Positions 54,001-61,643 of a DNA stretch of 64,000 nt are shown here, piece by piece. Position 1 is the first letter of the stretch. Every line of letters begins with the position of its first letter. The DNA comes from Nitrosospira sp. Is2 (lineage in GTDB: Bacteria > Pseudomonadota > Gammaproteobacteria > Burkholderiales > Nitrosomonadaceae): the NCBI RefSeq assembly GCF_033095785.1, contig NZ_CP137134.1:2852001-2916000 (forward strand), written 5' to 3'. A program made the position numbers and the translations under genes. The notes under the pieces are model-generated. The model saw only the letters and a program-made list of their open reading frames with translations. It was not told where the DNA came from and made no database searches.

Positions 54001-54652
54001 GCCGGATGAGACCGTCATCCTGGTGGGTGGAGGGTTGGGTAATGCGGTGTTGTTTTCGATTGGCGCGGCAGCACGGGCGGCGGGATCGAAAATCCTGTAT
54101 TTCGCGGGATACAAGAAACTGATCGACCGTTATAAAGTCGCGGAAATCGAGGCCGCCGCCGATGTCGTGGTATGGTGTTGCGACGAGGCGCCGGGTTTTC
54201 AGCCTTCCCGACCGGATGATCTCAGTTATGTGGGCAATATCGTGGCGGCGATGGCGGCTTATGGAAGCGGTGCCTTGGGGCACCAAAAAATTCGATTGGC
54301 TGACGCCCACCGTATCATCGCCATTGGGTCCGACCGGATGATGGCGGCAGTGGGTGCTGCACGCCATGACAAGCTTCGGCCTTACCTGAAAACAGACCAT
54401 TTTGCTATCGGCTCCATTAATTCGCCCATGCAATGCATGATGAAGGAAATCTGCGCTCAGTGTCTTCAACCTCACAAGGATCCCGAAACGGGAGAAGTAA
54501 CGTACGTGTTTTCCTGCTTTAACCAGGATCAACCGCTCGATCAAGTGGATTTCGGCGGATTGGCCTCGCGTTTACGTCAGAACAGCGTGCAGGAAAAACT
54601 TACGACACGTTGGATCAGTCATTGCTTAGAAAAAAACCAGATCGGCACGTGA
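51056..54652 (+). CDS. Fused Nfn-like flavoprotein (GltD-like plus PyrK-like modules)
   Basis: A 1198-residue flavoprotein of unusual size. Residues 1-260 are mostly helical and not recognised. Cysteines at 272, 275, 283, 312, 344, 352, 355 and 359 resemble the N-terminal Fe-S region of GltD. A pyridine-nucleotide disulfide oxidoreductase core follows (GMGPAG near 417; second Rossmann IGGGLTAIDTATEA near 594). Residues about 875-1198 look like PyrK or ferredoxin-NADP reductase: FHPGQFYRFQNF (FAD), ILVGGGLGNAVLF (nucleotide) and C1127-x5-C1133-x2-C1136-x17-C1154 for a [2Fe-2S] cluster. The order equals NfnB plus NfnA in one chain. It lies between the sulfate-assimilation genes and pnt. The start is TTG 51056 or ATG 51062 or 51104. 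Function inferred. Confidence 0.82.
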   Translation: MDMLFNSLPYTFDDLIMTSLQLASNPLSATNVIPPALGFGMDFTDLYCREGLLRLDQAFLEFLGEGEEGLRLRLDHARAQPDSMDRKEEAALLIEIGPWMDDFIARLFGIEREVSALAARHHELSPLYSCKRQFVQRRATNKVSEAEIAQVDGIALEGKLAAELAEPFSELAFARKVTEWQLDEGTNEERIKDALLYAAWALKTAAGRERNRDGVLFKAPAKLDFLHLLSTDTDNSAGYTVHSLHHIRRREGFALTDPGTDLVGALDEANYCIWCHEQGKDSCSKGMKEKPKAPGEASSFKKSQLGVLLTGCPLEERISEFHKLKTQGVTIGSLAMIVIDNPMCAGTGHRICNDCMKSCIYQKQEPVDIPQAETRTLKDVLELPWGFEIYSLLTRWNPLNLRRPLPKAPTGRKVLVVGMGPAGYTLAHHLMNDGHAVVGIDGLKIEPLSPEISGVNGEGGHVPFRAIRNADELAESLDERMPGGFGGVAEYGITVRWDKNFLKLIRLLLERREEFALFGGVRFGGTLTADDAFALGFDHVALAAGAGRPTVLDLPNGLARGVRAASDFLMGLQLTGAAQINSVANMQLRLPVVVIGGGLTAIDTATEALAYYPVQVDKFLRRYEILTAVQGEAAIRSAWDEEERVIAEEFLSHARAIRAERRQAEQEGRAPRVLELLQSWGGATIAYRKRLIDSPSYTLNHEEVEKALEEGIWFAEGLTPVRVDTDKWEHAQSVQFAVQTLDETGSWQPTGEVVLPARAVLVAAGTQPNTVLAREDEKNFKLNGRYFAACDENGDPVSLPRANPKPENPGVLLSRYGDGRFISFFGDLHPSYSGNVVKAMSSAKQGYPVVSAVLERVAPASSKPAWLFFAEMNGQLRATVHKVERLTPNIIEVVVHAPMAVERFHPGQFYRFQNFAALASSAGETKLAMEGIALTGASVDVGRGLVSLIALEMGGSADLCARLNPGDPVVLMGPTGTPTEILPDETVILVGGGLGNAVLFSIGAAARAAGSKILYFAGYKKLIDRYKVAEIEAAADVVVWCCDEAPGFQPSRPDDLSYVGNIVAAMAAYGSGALGHQKIRLADAHRIIAIGSDRMMAAVGAARHDKLRPYLKTDHFAIGSINSPMQCMMKEICAQCLQPHKDPETGEVTYVFSCFNQDQPLDQVDFGGLASRLRQNSVQEKLTTRWISHCLEKNQIGT

Positions 54653-54705
54653 ACTCGTAGACGCTGCGCTTATCAATCGCTTCGTTCATCAGCTTCAGGT
54701 TCATT

Positions 54706-54711
54706 TATAAT
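54706..54711 (+). promoter_or_regulatory. Possible -10 element of the pnt operon
   Basis: TATAAT occurs in the 165-bp gap between the flavoprotein gene and pntAA, 107 bp before the start codon. No convincing -35 hexamer is at the right distance (TTCATC at 54685-54690 is weak). Confidence 0.3.
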
Positions 54712-54817
54712 CCGACCTTCGTGATCGATGAGGAGTGACAGCGATAATGCTAAGCAAGTTGTTTCCGCGGTTTTTGAAAACCCGTGGCGAGTGCCGAAAA
54801 GATAAGGGAGAGAATCG

Positions 54818-55945
54818 ATGCGTATAGGTATACCCGTGGAAATCCGCGGGGGGGAGACCCGCGTTGCGGCCACCCCGGAGACGGTGAAGAAATTTACCGC
54901 CAAGGGCCTGCATGCTGTTCTGGTACAGTCTGGCGCGGGTGCCGGGGCAAGCATACCGGATGAGGCCTTCCAGGCTGCTGGGGCAAACATTATAGGCAGC
55001 GCCGCAGAACTGTACGATCAATCCCAGATCTTGCTGAAGGTGCGTAGTCCGGAAGCTGGCGAACTGGCTTTGATCCCTAAGGACGCCGTTTTATTGGGCC
55101 TGCTCTCGCCGCATCACGTGGAGGGTATTGAAAGCCTCGCCCGTCACGGCGTGACCGCATTCGCCATGGAAAGGCTGCCGCGTATTTCCCGCGCCCAGAG
55201 TATGGACGTGCTGTCATCTCAGGCGAACATCGCCGGCTACAAAGCAGTATTGATGGCGGCAAACGTCTATCAGAAATTCTTTCCCATGCTGATGACCGCG
55301 GCGGGTACGGTGAAAGCGGCGCGGGTATTGATTCTGGGCGCTGGAGTGGCCGGGTTGCAGGCGATTGCCACCGCCAAGCGTCTGGGAGCCGTCATCGAAG
55401 CATTCGATGTGCGTCCGGTGGCAAAAGAACAGGTGGAAAGCCTGGGCGCTAAATTCGTCGAGGTTCCCCTGAGCGATGAGGAAAGAGCGCAGGCGGAAAC
55501 AGCTGGCGGTTACGCGCGCGAAATGTCCGACGATTACAAGCGGCGCCAGGGCGAACTGGTACATCAGCGAGCCTCGGCCGCGGATATCATCATTAGCACC
55601 GCGCTGATTCCCGGCCGTCCGGCGCCGGTTCTGATCAAGGAAGAAACGGTCCGGGCGATGAAACCGGGGTCGGTTATCGTTGACATGGCGGTAGAGGCGG
55701 GCGGCAATTGTCCCCTTTCGGAAATGGATAAGATCGTGGTGAAGCACGGCGTGCATCTAATCGGCATATCCAATCTGCCAGGACTGGTGGCGGCGGACGC
55801 CAGCGCTTTATATGCGCGTAATTTGATGAACTTTCTTAATCTGATGCTGGATCCAAAAAATGGCGATTTCGTCATGAACCGCGAAGACGAAGTCATCGCT
55901 GGAACACTGGTCTGCACAGGTGGGGAAGTTATCCGGAAAACTTGA
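54818..55945 (+). CDS. pntAA: NAD(P) transhydrogenase subunit alpha, part 1
   Basis: PntAA is the NAD(H)-binding domain I of proton-translocating transhydrogenase. The 375-residue protein has MRIGIPVEIRGGETRVAATPETV, the Rossmann motif RVLILGAGVAGLQAIATAKRLGA, DVRPVAKEQVESLGAKFVEV and the mobile-loop region ending in PGRPAPVLI. GGGAGAG precedes the ATG. The three-gene split form (AA, AB, B) is as in Rhodospirillum and many betaproteobacteria. The enzyme makes NADPH at the expense of proton motive force. Confidence 0.95.
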   Translation: MRIGIPVEIRGGETRVAATPETVKKFTAKGLHAVLVQSGAGAGASIPDEAFQAAGANIIGSAAELYDQSQILLKVRSPEAGELALIPKDAVLLGLLSPHHVEGIESLARHGVTAFAMERLPRISRAQSMDVLSSQANIAGYKAVLMAANVYQKFFPMLMTAAGTVKAARVLILGAGVAGLQAIATAKRLGAVIEAFDVRPVAKEQVESLGAKFVEVPLSDEERAQAETAGGYAREMSDDYKRRQGELVHQRASAADIIISTALIPGRPAPVLIKEETVRAMKPGSVIVDMAVEAGGNCPLSEMDKIVVKHGVHLIGISNLPGLVAADASALYARNLMNFLNLMLDPKNGDFVMNREDEVIAGTLVCTGGEVIRKT

Positions 55946-56042
55946 AGTGTGACGCAAGAGTCGCAGCGGCAAAGGCGAGCCGCGGCTTTGAGTGAAGATT
56001 AACAGGAATTTACGGTACAGTTAATGCATAGAAGGAGTAACC

Positions 56043-56348
56043 ATGATTGGTGAAGTTGACCCAACCATTATTAATTTAACCGTGTTCGTGCTGGCGATAT
56101 TCGTCGGTTATCACGTGGTATGGAACGTAACGCCGGCGTTGCACACACCGCTCATGTCGGTAACCAACGCCATTTCGGGCATTATCCTGGTAGGCGCCAT
56201 GCTGGCGGCCGGCCCGGCAGAAACCGATTGGGGCGTATGGCTGGGTGCGGTAGCGGTAACCCTGGCTGCCATCAACGTATTCGGGGGATTTCTTGTTACC
56301 CAGCGGATGCTGGAAATGTTCAGAAAAAAAGATAAAAGAGGAAGCTAG
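56043..56348 (+). CDS. pntAB: NAD(P) transhydrogenase subunit alpha, part 2
   Basis: A 101-residue membrane protein with three helices (about 10-28, 37-55, 60-85), containing NVTPALHTPLMSVTNAISGIILVGAM, the signature of the PntAB membrane part. AAGGAG precedes the ATG 56043. It lies 97 nt after pntAA and 3 nt before pntB. Confidence 0.95.
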   Translation: MIGEVDPTIINLTVFVLAIFVGYHVVWNVTPALHTPLMSVTNAISGIILVGAMLAAGPAETDWGVWLGAVAVTLAAINVFGGFLVTQRMLEMFRKKDKRGS

Positions 56349-56351
56349 TCA

Positions 56352-57731
56352 ATGTCGGCAAATACGGTCGCACTTGCGTATCTCATCGCGTCGGTTTTCT
56401 TTATTCTGGCGCTCAAGGGCCTGAGTTCCCCCCTGACCGCGCGTCGTGGCAATTTGTTCGGCATGGTGGGGATGGCCATTGCAGTCGTCACCACCCTTAC
56501 CATTACAAAGAACTGGGCATTGATTCTCGTCTGTATCGGAGTGGGCGGCGCTATCGGCGCGGTTGTTGCACGACGCGTGGAAATGACGGCGATGCCGGAA
56601 CTGGTTGCATTCATGCATTCCCTGGTGGGGCTGGCGGCGGTATTTATCGCTATCGCTGCAGTCAATAATCCGGCTTCGTTCGGTCTGCCCGCGACATTAC
56701 CTATGGGAAGCAAACTAGAGTTATTCCTCGGTACATTCATCGGCGCGATGACCTGGTCGGGCTCGGTGATCGCATTCCTGAAATTGTCGGGTCGCATGAG
56801 TGGTGCGCCCATTACCTTTGGCGGCCAGCATATGGTCAACCTGATCCTGGCAATTGTCATGCTGGGATTCGGCCTATGGTTCTTCTTCAGCGAAACTACG
56901 AACTGGACAGCTTTCGCGGCCATGACTGCAATTGCTTTCGTGCTTGGTTTCCTTATCATCATTCCGATCGGCGGCGCAGACATGCCGGTGGTCATTTCAA
57001 TGCTTAATTCATATTCCGGCTGGGCGGCGGCGGGTATCGGCTTTTCCCTCGGTAATCCCATGCTGATCATTGCAGGTTCACTGGTCGGCAGTTCCGGCGC
57101 GATCCTGTCCTATATCATGTGCAAGGCCATGAATCGGCCCTTCCTTTCGGTGATACTCGGAGGATTCGGCAGCGAAGGCGGCACCGCGGCTGCAAGCGAT
57201 CAGACGCAGAAAAACTATCGCAGCGGTAGCGCCGACGACGCGGCATTTTTGATGGGTAATGCCGACAGCGTCATTATAGTGCCTGGTTACGGCCTAGCCG
57301 TGGCACGGGCGCAGCATTCGGTCAAGGAACTGGCGGAAAAACTGCATGCCAAGGGTGTGAACGCCCGCTTTGCGATCCATCCTGTAGCTGGACGCATGCC
57401 CGGTCACATGAACGTTCTACTGGCAGAAGCAGAGATACCGTACGAGCAAGTACTGGAAATGGATGAGATCAACAGTGACTTTTCCAATACGGACGTGGTG
57501 CTGGTTCTGGGTGCGAATGATGTGGTGAACCCTGCCGCCAACGTTCAGGGGAGTCCGATATACGGCATGCCCATCCTGGACGCCTACAAGGCGCGGACCG
57601 TAATGGTGGTCAAACGCAGCATGGCAGCCGGCTACGCCGGTCTCGACAATGACCTGTTCTACATGGACAAGACTATGATGGTGTTCGGCGACGCCAAGAA
57701 AGTGGTGGAAGATATGGTCAAGGCCTTGTAG
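56352..57731 (+). CDS. pntB: NAD(P) transhydrogenase subunit beta
   Basis: PntB holds most of the membrane channel (domain II) and the NADP(H)-binding domain III. The 459-residue protein has about nine membrane helices, then IIVPGYGLAVARAQHSVKELAEKL, HPVAGRMPGHMNVLLAEA, and GANDVVNPAA, all characteristic of domain III. It closes the operon and a strong hairpin follows. Confidence 0.96.
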   Translation: MSANTVALAYLIASVFFILALKGLSSPLTARRGNLFGMVGMAIAVVTTLTITKNWALILVCIGVGGAIGAVVARRVEMTAMPELVAFMHSLVGLAAVFIAIAAVNNPASFGLPATLPMGSKLELFLGTFIGAMTWSGSVIAFLKLSGRMSGAPITFGGQHMVNLILAIVMLGFGLWFFFSETTNWTAFAAMTAIAFVLGFLIIIPIGGADMPVVISMLNSYSGWAAAGIGFSLGNPMLIIAGSLVGSSGAILSYIMCKAMNRPFLSVILGGFGSEGGTAAASDQTQKNYRSGSADDAAFLMGNADSVIIVPGYGLAVARAQHSVKELAEKLHAKGVNARFAIHPVAGRMPGHMNVLLAEAEIPYEQVLEMDEINSDFSNTDVVLVLGANDVVNPAANVQGSPIYGMPILDAYKARTVMVVKRSMAAGYAGLDNDLFYMDKTMMVFGDAKKVVEDMVKAL

Positions 57732-57786
57732 GGGGCATTTTCTGCAGCCAAAGAACAGGCCTGGGTCCGACTTGAGTGATTATTGA

Positions 57787-57818
57787 ACGGCATCCCTTCA
57801 GGAATGGAGGGATGCCGT
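57787..57818. terminator. Bidirectional terminator between pntB and the RTX gene
   Basis: A perfect 11-bp stem (ACGGCATCCCT with AGGGATGCCGT) encloses a 10-nt loop. It lies between the convergent pntB and RTX genes, 56 nt after the first and 24 nt after the second. T-runs are weak on both strands, so part of the activity may rest on the stem alone. Confidence 0.65.
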
Positions 57819-57841
57819 ATTTGCTAATAGTTGCCTAATGG

Positions 57842-59376
57842 TTAAAGGATGATGTCCGAGTCGGGTAAGGCACTGACGTTCAGGTTGGGATGGCCTACGA
57901 GCTGAATTTCGAAATCAGCGTTTCCGCCGCCGTCGACATCGCCCTTGATAAGCCGATTCGCGCCTTCGTCTACATACCAGAGTTCCCCCGCGGCGCCTGT
58001 CGGGCCTGCGCTTCCTTTCCAGGTAAAGTCATTATTGCCAAACGTAGTCCTGTTCGCATCTATTCCCTTGAGATCGATTTGATCGCCGGAAGGGCCGCTT
58101 CCATCAAAGCCCGTAATGACGTCCCGGATATCAAATCCCGAACGACTATCATTAACGGAGTTGAAGGTAAAAGTATCATGGCCTTCTCCGCCGGTCAGGG
58201 TGTCGGTCCCCCGTCCGCCGGTGAGTATATCGGCACCGTCACCGCCGGACAGCTTGTCGTTTCCGTTTCCACCCGACAGCAGATCATGCCGTCGCCGCCC
58301 ACCAGCTCATCATTGCCATCCTCGCCTGACAGCCGATCGTCGCCATCCCCACCCGACAGCCAGTCATTGCCACTTCCGCCCGACACCCAGTCATTTCCGT
58401 TGTCTCCCGACAGTCGATCATCTCCTCTGTCGCCCCATAGCTTGTCGTTCCCGTCGCCTCCCGACAAACTGTCGTTACCGCTACCGCCCGATAGCGTGTC
58501 ATTTCCATCGTTGCCGTTTATGCTGTCGTTATCGTCATTGCCGTTAAGCTTGTCGTCGCCCAGACCCCCGAACAGAGTGTCGCGACCATCGCCGCCGTTC
58601 AGGATGTCGTTTCCTGCATCGCCCCACAGCCAGTCATCGCCCTCGCCGCCGCTAATGACGTCGCGGCCATCGCCGCCCGAGAACGAATCGTTGCCATTCC
58701 CCCCTGACAGCATGTCGTTTCCTGCATTGCCCCACAGGCGGTCATCGCCGTCGCCGCCCGATAGCATGTCATTTCCATCGTGGCCGTTTATGCTGTCGTT
58801 ATCGTCATTGCCGTTAAGCTTGTCGTCGCCCAGACCTCCGAAGAGAGTGTCGCGATCATCGCCGCCGTTCAGGGTGTCGTTTCCTGCATCGCCCCACAGC
58901 CAGTCCTCGCCGTCGCCGCCGCTAATAGCGTCGCGGCCATCGCCGCCTGAGAACGAATCATTGCCATTCCCCCCTGACAGCGTGTCATTTCCTGCATTGC
59001 CCCACAGGCGGTCATCGCCGTCGCCACCGCTAACAGCGTCGCGACCATCGCCGCCTGACAGAGAATCATTGCCTTCATTTCCCAATAGCCAGTCATCGCC
59101 GGTGCCTCCGTTCAACCTGTCATTCCCACGGCCGCCCGACAAGTCGTCGTTTCCCGCACCGCCGTTAACTTCATCGTTGCCATCACCTCCACGCAGAACG
59201 TCGGAGCCGTCATCGCCGTTAATGATGTCGTTGCCGCCGCTCCCGTCTATTCTATCGCGACCGCCTCGTCCGGAAATTAGGTCCGCCCCGGAAGTGGAAG
59301 GCCCTCCGGTAACGCCTGTAGAAACAAATTGCGAGTTGATGGTATCTGATCTATCTGTGCCTGTTATGTTAGCCAT
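57842..59376 (-). pseudogene. RTX calcium-binding repeat protein, frameshifted near the 3' end
   Basis: The start is ATG 59376 (MANITGTDRSDTIN, AGGAG before it). About 35 nonapeptide GGxGxDxLx repeats follow. One base is missing at about 58287: the run GDG-NDLLSGG is lost and the frame then ends at 58195 as a 393-residue product. In the other frame the gene continues without a break to TAA at 57842-57844. It then gives GGRGTDTLTGGEGHDTFTFNS, VITGFDGSGPSGDQIDL and a C terminus ending SALPDSDIIL, like the serralysin-type RTX end that carries the type I secretion signal. The intact protein would have about 511 residues. No catalytic domain and no secretion genes are nearby. Mutation or sequencing error are both possible. 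Confidence 0.85.
58490..59029 (-). repeat. 270-bp tandem duplication inside the RTX repeats
   Basis: The segments 58490-58759 and 58760-59029 are close copies of each other, ten RTX nonapeptides each. Matching landmarks such as the DDKLNGNDDNDSINGxDGND and LWGNAGND units lie exactly 270 bp apart. Scattered substitutions show the duplication is not brand new. Confidence 0.85.
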
Positions 59377-60103
59377 AATGGTTGCTCCTGTATGAGTAAA
59401 AGCTCATTCGAGTTTTTTTCCTCTCTTGTCACCAGGTTTCGCGTTTTCGTCGGCGCCTACTCAACCATTGCCGAGAAAATCTTTTTATGTTAGAACTGTT
59501 TTAGCAACTTAATCTAACGAGCACTAACGACGAGCAATTCCTGTGCCATCCCGGATTAAGCGTCTCATACAGTTGGTCAATTCCATCTCCTCTTTCTTTA
59601 ATCGTTTTTCGCCGGGATTTTGTCGTGTTTTTGCGACGCTCCAGTTTCTATGCGTAGCCGGAAGCGAGGAGCAGCAGGTAGAATCTGTTTCCTGCCGTGA
59701 GAATGCGATGTGTCTCCGTTTGACGACATCTTTCGCGGGAAACTAATTTATATCTCTGTTTTTAAATATTAAATATTGTCTCTAACAGGCGACATAGTGA
59801 AGGTCTGATTTTTCGGGGGCATAAGGAATCATGTCCGGCACGAACAGCGTGCCGGAGGCGGAAAATGGGTTTCATTCGTGATTTTTCCCCCGTGGATTCG
59901 TCCTGCAACTACGGTTAGCGCTATTATTTTCCAGCGATTCTGGATCGAGTTGTATACTTGCAGGCAGAACAATTATCGGCGCATTCAGACGAGACCGCGA
60001 CTTATCTTAATCGAATTCGTCGCTGCTCCCTTTGCTTCGGAATTCATAATAACCTGTTGAATGAAAGGTTCTGCTCTGCTTATCAAGCGTCAGAAATAAA
60101 CTC
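59377..60103. other. Long intergenic region between the RTX gene and ald
   Basis: A 727-bp AT-richer region between divergent genes without a credible coding sequence. It contains a perfect hairpin at 59834-59856 (listed separately) and the likely promoters of both flanking genes. Short frames, for example around 59543, have no ribosome binding site or family likeness. Confidence 0.45.
59834..59856. repeat. Perfect 9-bp inverted repeat, strong hairpin
   Basis: TCCGGCACG and CGTGCCGGA flank a 5-nt loop AACAG. It lies in the long gap upstream of ald, 248 bp before its start codon. No T-run follows on either strand. It may be a terminator-like remnant, part of a small RNA or a regulator site. 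Confidence 0.45.
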
Positions 60104-61219
60104 ATGCTGATCGGATTACCCAAGGAGACAAAAGATCACGAAAATCGGGTGGGGATGACGCCGAGTACCGTCAGAGCTCTAACACGGCACGGACACCAGG
60201 TGCTGGTGCAGAGCGGGGCGGGGGAAGGCAGTTTTTTAGCGGATGGGGAGTATCAATCAGCGGGTGCCAGCATCGTTCCTCACGCCGAAGATGTCTGGGC
60301 AGCCGAAATGGTCGTCAAGGTCAAGGAGCCTGTCGCAGCCGAATATCGGTACCTGCATCGCGACCTGATTCTTTTCACTTATCTTCATCTGGCGTCGGAC
60401 AAACTTCTCACCGACGCTCTTTTGAAGAGCGATGTTACAGCCATAGCTTACGAAACGGTTCAGACGGAAGGAGGAAAACTGCCTCTGTTGACCCCGATGA
60501 GCGAAGTGGCCGGGCGGATGGCGACCCAGATCGGCGCCAACTATCTGCAAAAAACATACGGTGGCCGCGGTGTTTTGATGGGAGGAGTACCTGGTGTCGC
60601 CGCGGCCAACGTGGCCATTCTCGGCGGGGGCATTGTGGGAACGAACGCTGCCCGGGTAGCGGTAGGCTGCGGTGCGCAGGTGACGGTGCTGGATATAAAC
60701 CATGATCGGCTGAAATATCTGGATGACATTTATCGGGGCCAATTACAAACGCGTATCAGCGATGACTATCACATTGAAGAGGTGGTTTACAATGCCGATC
60801 TGGTAATTGGCGCGGTTTTAATTCCTGGCGGACGAGCACCGTGGCTGATCACGGCTGCGATGCTGCCAAATATGCGCAGAGGCTCCGTAATTGTCGATGT
60901 AGCAGTTGACCAGGGCGGCTGCGTAGAAACCACGCGGCCTACCACCCATAGCAATCCTACCTACGATGTAGACGGCGTTGTTCATTATTGCGTCGCGAAT
61001 ATGCCCAGCGCGGTTCCACGCACAAGCACCTTTGCCCTTAACACGCAAACCGCTAGTTATACGCTATTCCTTGCCGATGAAGGACTGGATGCGGTAAGAA
61101 AATCTCCCGCCTTGCAGTATGGATTGAATACACATCGTGGTCATATTACTTATGCGGCTGTTGCGCAGGAATTCGGTATGAAATATATTGAACCGCTGGA
61201 GGCATTACGGAATGTCTAA
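60104..61219 (+). CDS. ald: Alanine dehydrogenase
   Basis: Ald converts L-alanine to pyruvate and ammonia with NAD, reversibly. The 371-residue protein has MLIGLPKETKDHENRVGMTPSTVR, the substrate-contact KVKEP, the nucleotide motif VAILGGGIVGTNAARVAVG and DVAVDQGGCVETTRPTTHS near the C terminus. Length and motifs are typical. It resembles PntAA in fold but has the Ald-specific C-terminal segments. Single gene. Confidence 0.95.
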   Translation: MLIGLPKETKDHENRVGMTPSTVRALTRHGHQVLVQSGAGEGSFLADGEYQSAGASIVPHAEDVWAAEMVVKVKEPVAAEYRYLHRDLILFTYLHLASDKLLTDALLKSDVTAIAYETVQTEGGKLPLLTPMSEVAGRMATQIGANYLQKTYGGRGVLMGGVPGVAAANVAILGGGIVGTNAARVAVGCGAQVTVLDINHDRLKYLDDIYRGQLQTRISDDYHIEEVVYNADLVIGAVLIPGGRAPWLITAAMLPNMRRGSVIVDVAVDQGGCVETTRPTTHSNPTYDVDGVVHYCVANMPSAVPRTSTFALNTQTASYTLFLADEGLDAVRKSPALQYGLNTHRGHITYAAVAQEFGMKYIEPLEALRNV

Positions 61220-61643
61220 GTGCGTCCAGCGGAGCCGTTCAGAATCGGGAATAAGCCGAGACGTCCGAGGTATATATGGCGCGGACGCGTGGATAAACGC
61301 AGAGGTGAGCGCCGTAAGAGTGCTGTTTATCATCCGCTAGAAACTCCCTTAGAACCCTAACGCCAGGCCCGGACAACTTTGCCGGCCTCCTTTTGGCCGG
61401 TAGATCGAGGAGCCAGGAGTCGGAACGAATCGTCTCGGCCTGAACACGCATGAGACGACGCCCCGCGAGCATTCGGCTTGAGGCAATCTGAGACGTGGCG
61501 GTTCCCGAGCGGCATGGCTGAGATTACCACGTGTAACCAAGTGAGGAGGATACGGTCACCTTCATACCCTTTACACCTTTCGTCTCCGGTATGCGTCACG
61601 CCCGCGACGTTTATCATAGAGTTCCCAACGTTTTATAAGATAC
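61220..61643. other. Intergenic region, nothing firm recognised
   Basis: A 424-bp gap between ald and the antiporter gene. A GC-rich inverted repeat CCGGCC/GGCCGG around 61382-61400 could end ald transcription but lacks a T-run. Open frames on the reverse strand here overlap each other and have no supporting features. Confidence 0.35.

Noticed and set aside
58300..59100. Short repeats that might suggest a CRISPR array
   Set aside because: The period is 27 bp with no unique spacers, and the translation gives RTX nonapeptides.
57890..59395. A 501-codon Ser/Pro-rich open frame on the + strand
   Set aside because: It is the antisense of the RTX repeats; the repeat DNA keeps this frame open. It has no ribosome binding site or family likeness, and the reverse strand gives a proper RTX protein.
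59543..59746. 67-codon frame in the gap before ald
   Set aside because: GTG start without ribosome binding site; Ser/Phe/Cys-rich sequence without features of a real small protein.
61239..61617. Overlapping reverse-strand frames upstream of the antiporter gene
   Set aside because: They overlap one another, have Arg/Pro-rich random composition and no start signals.
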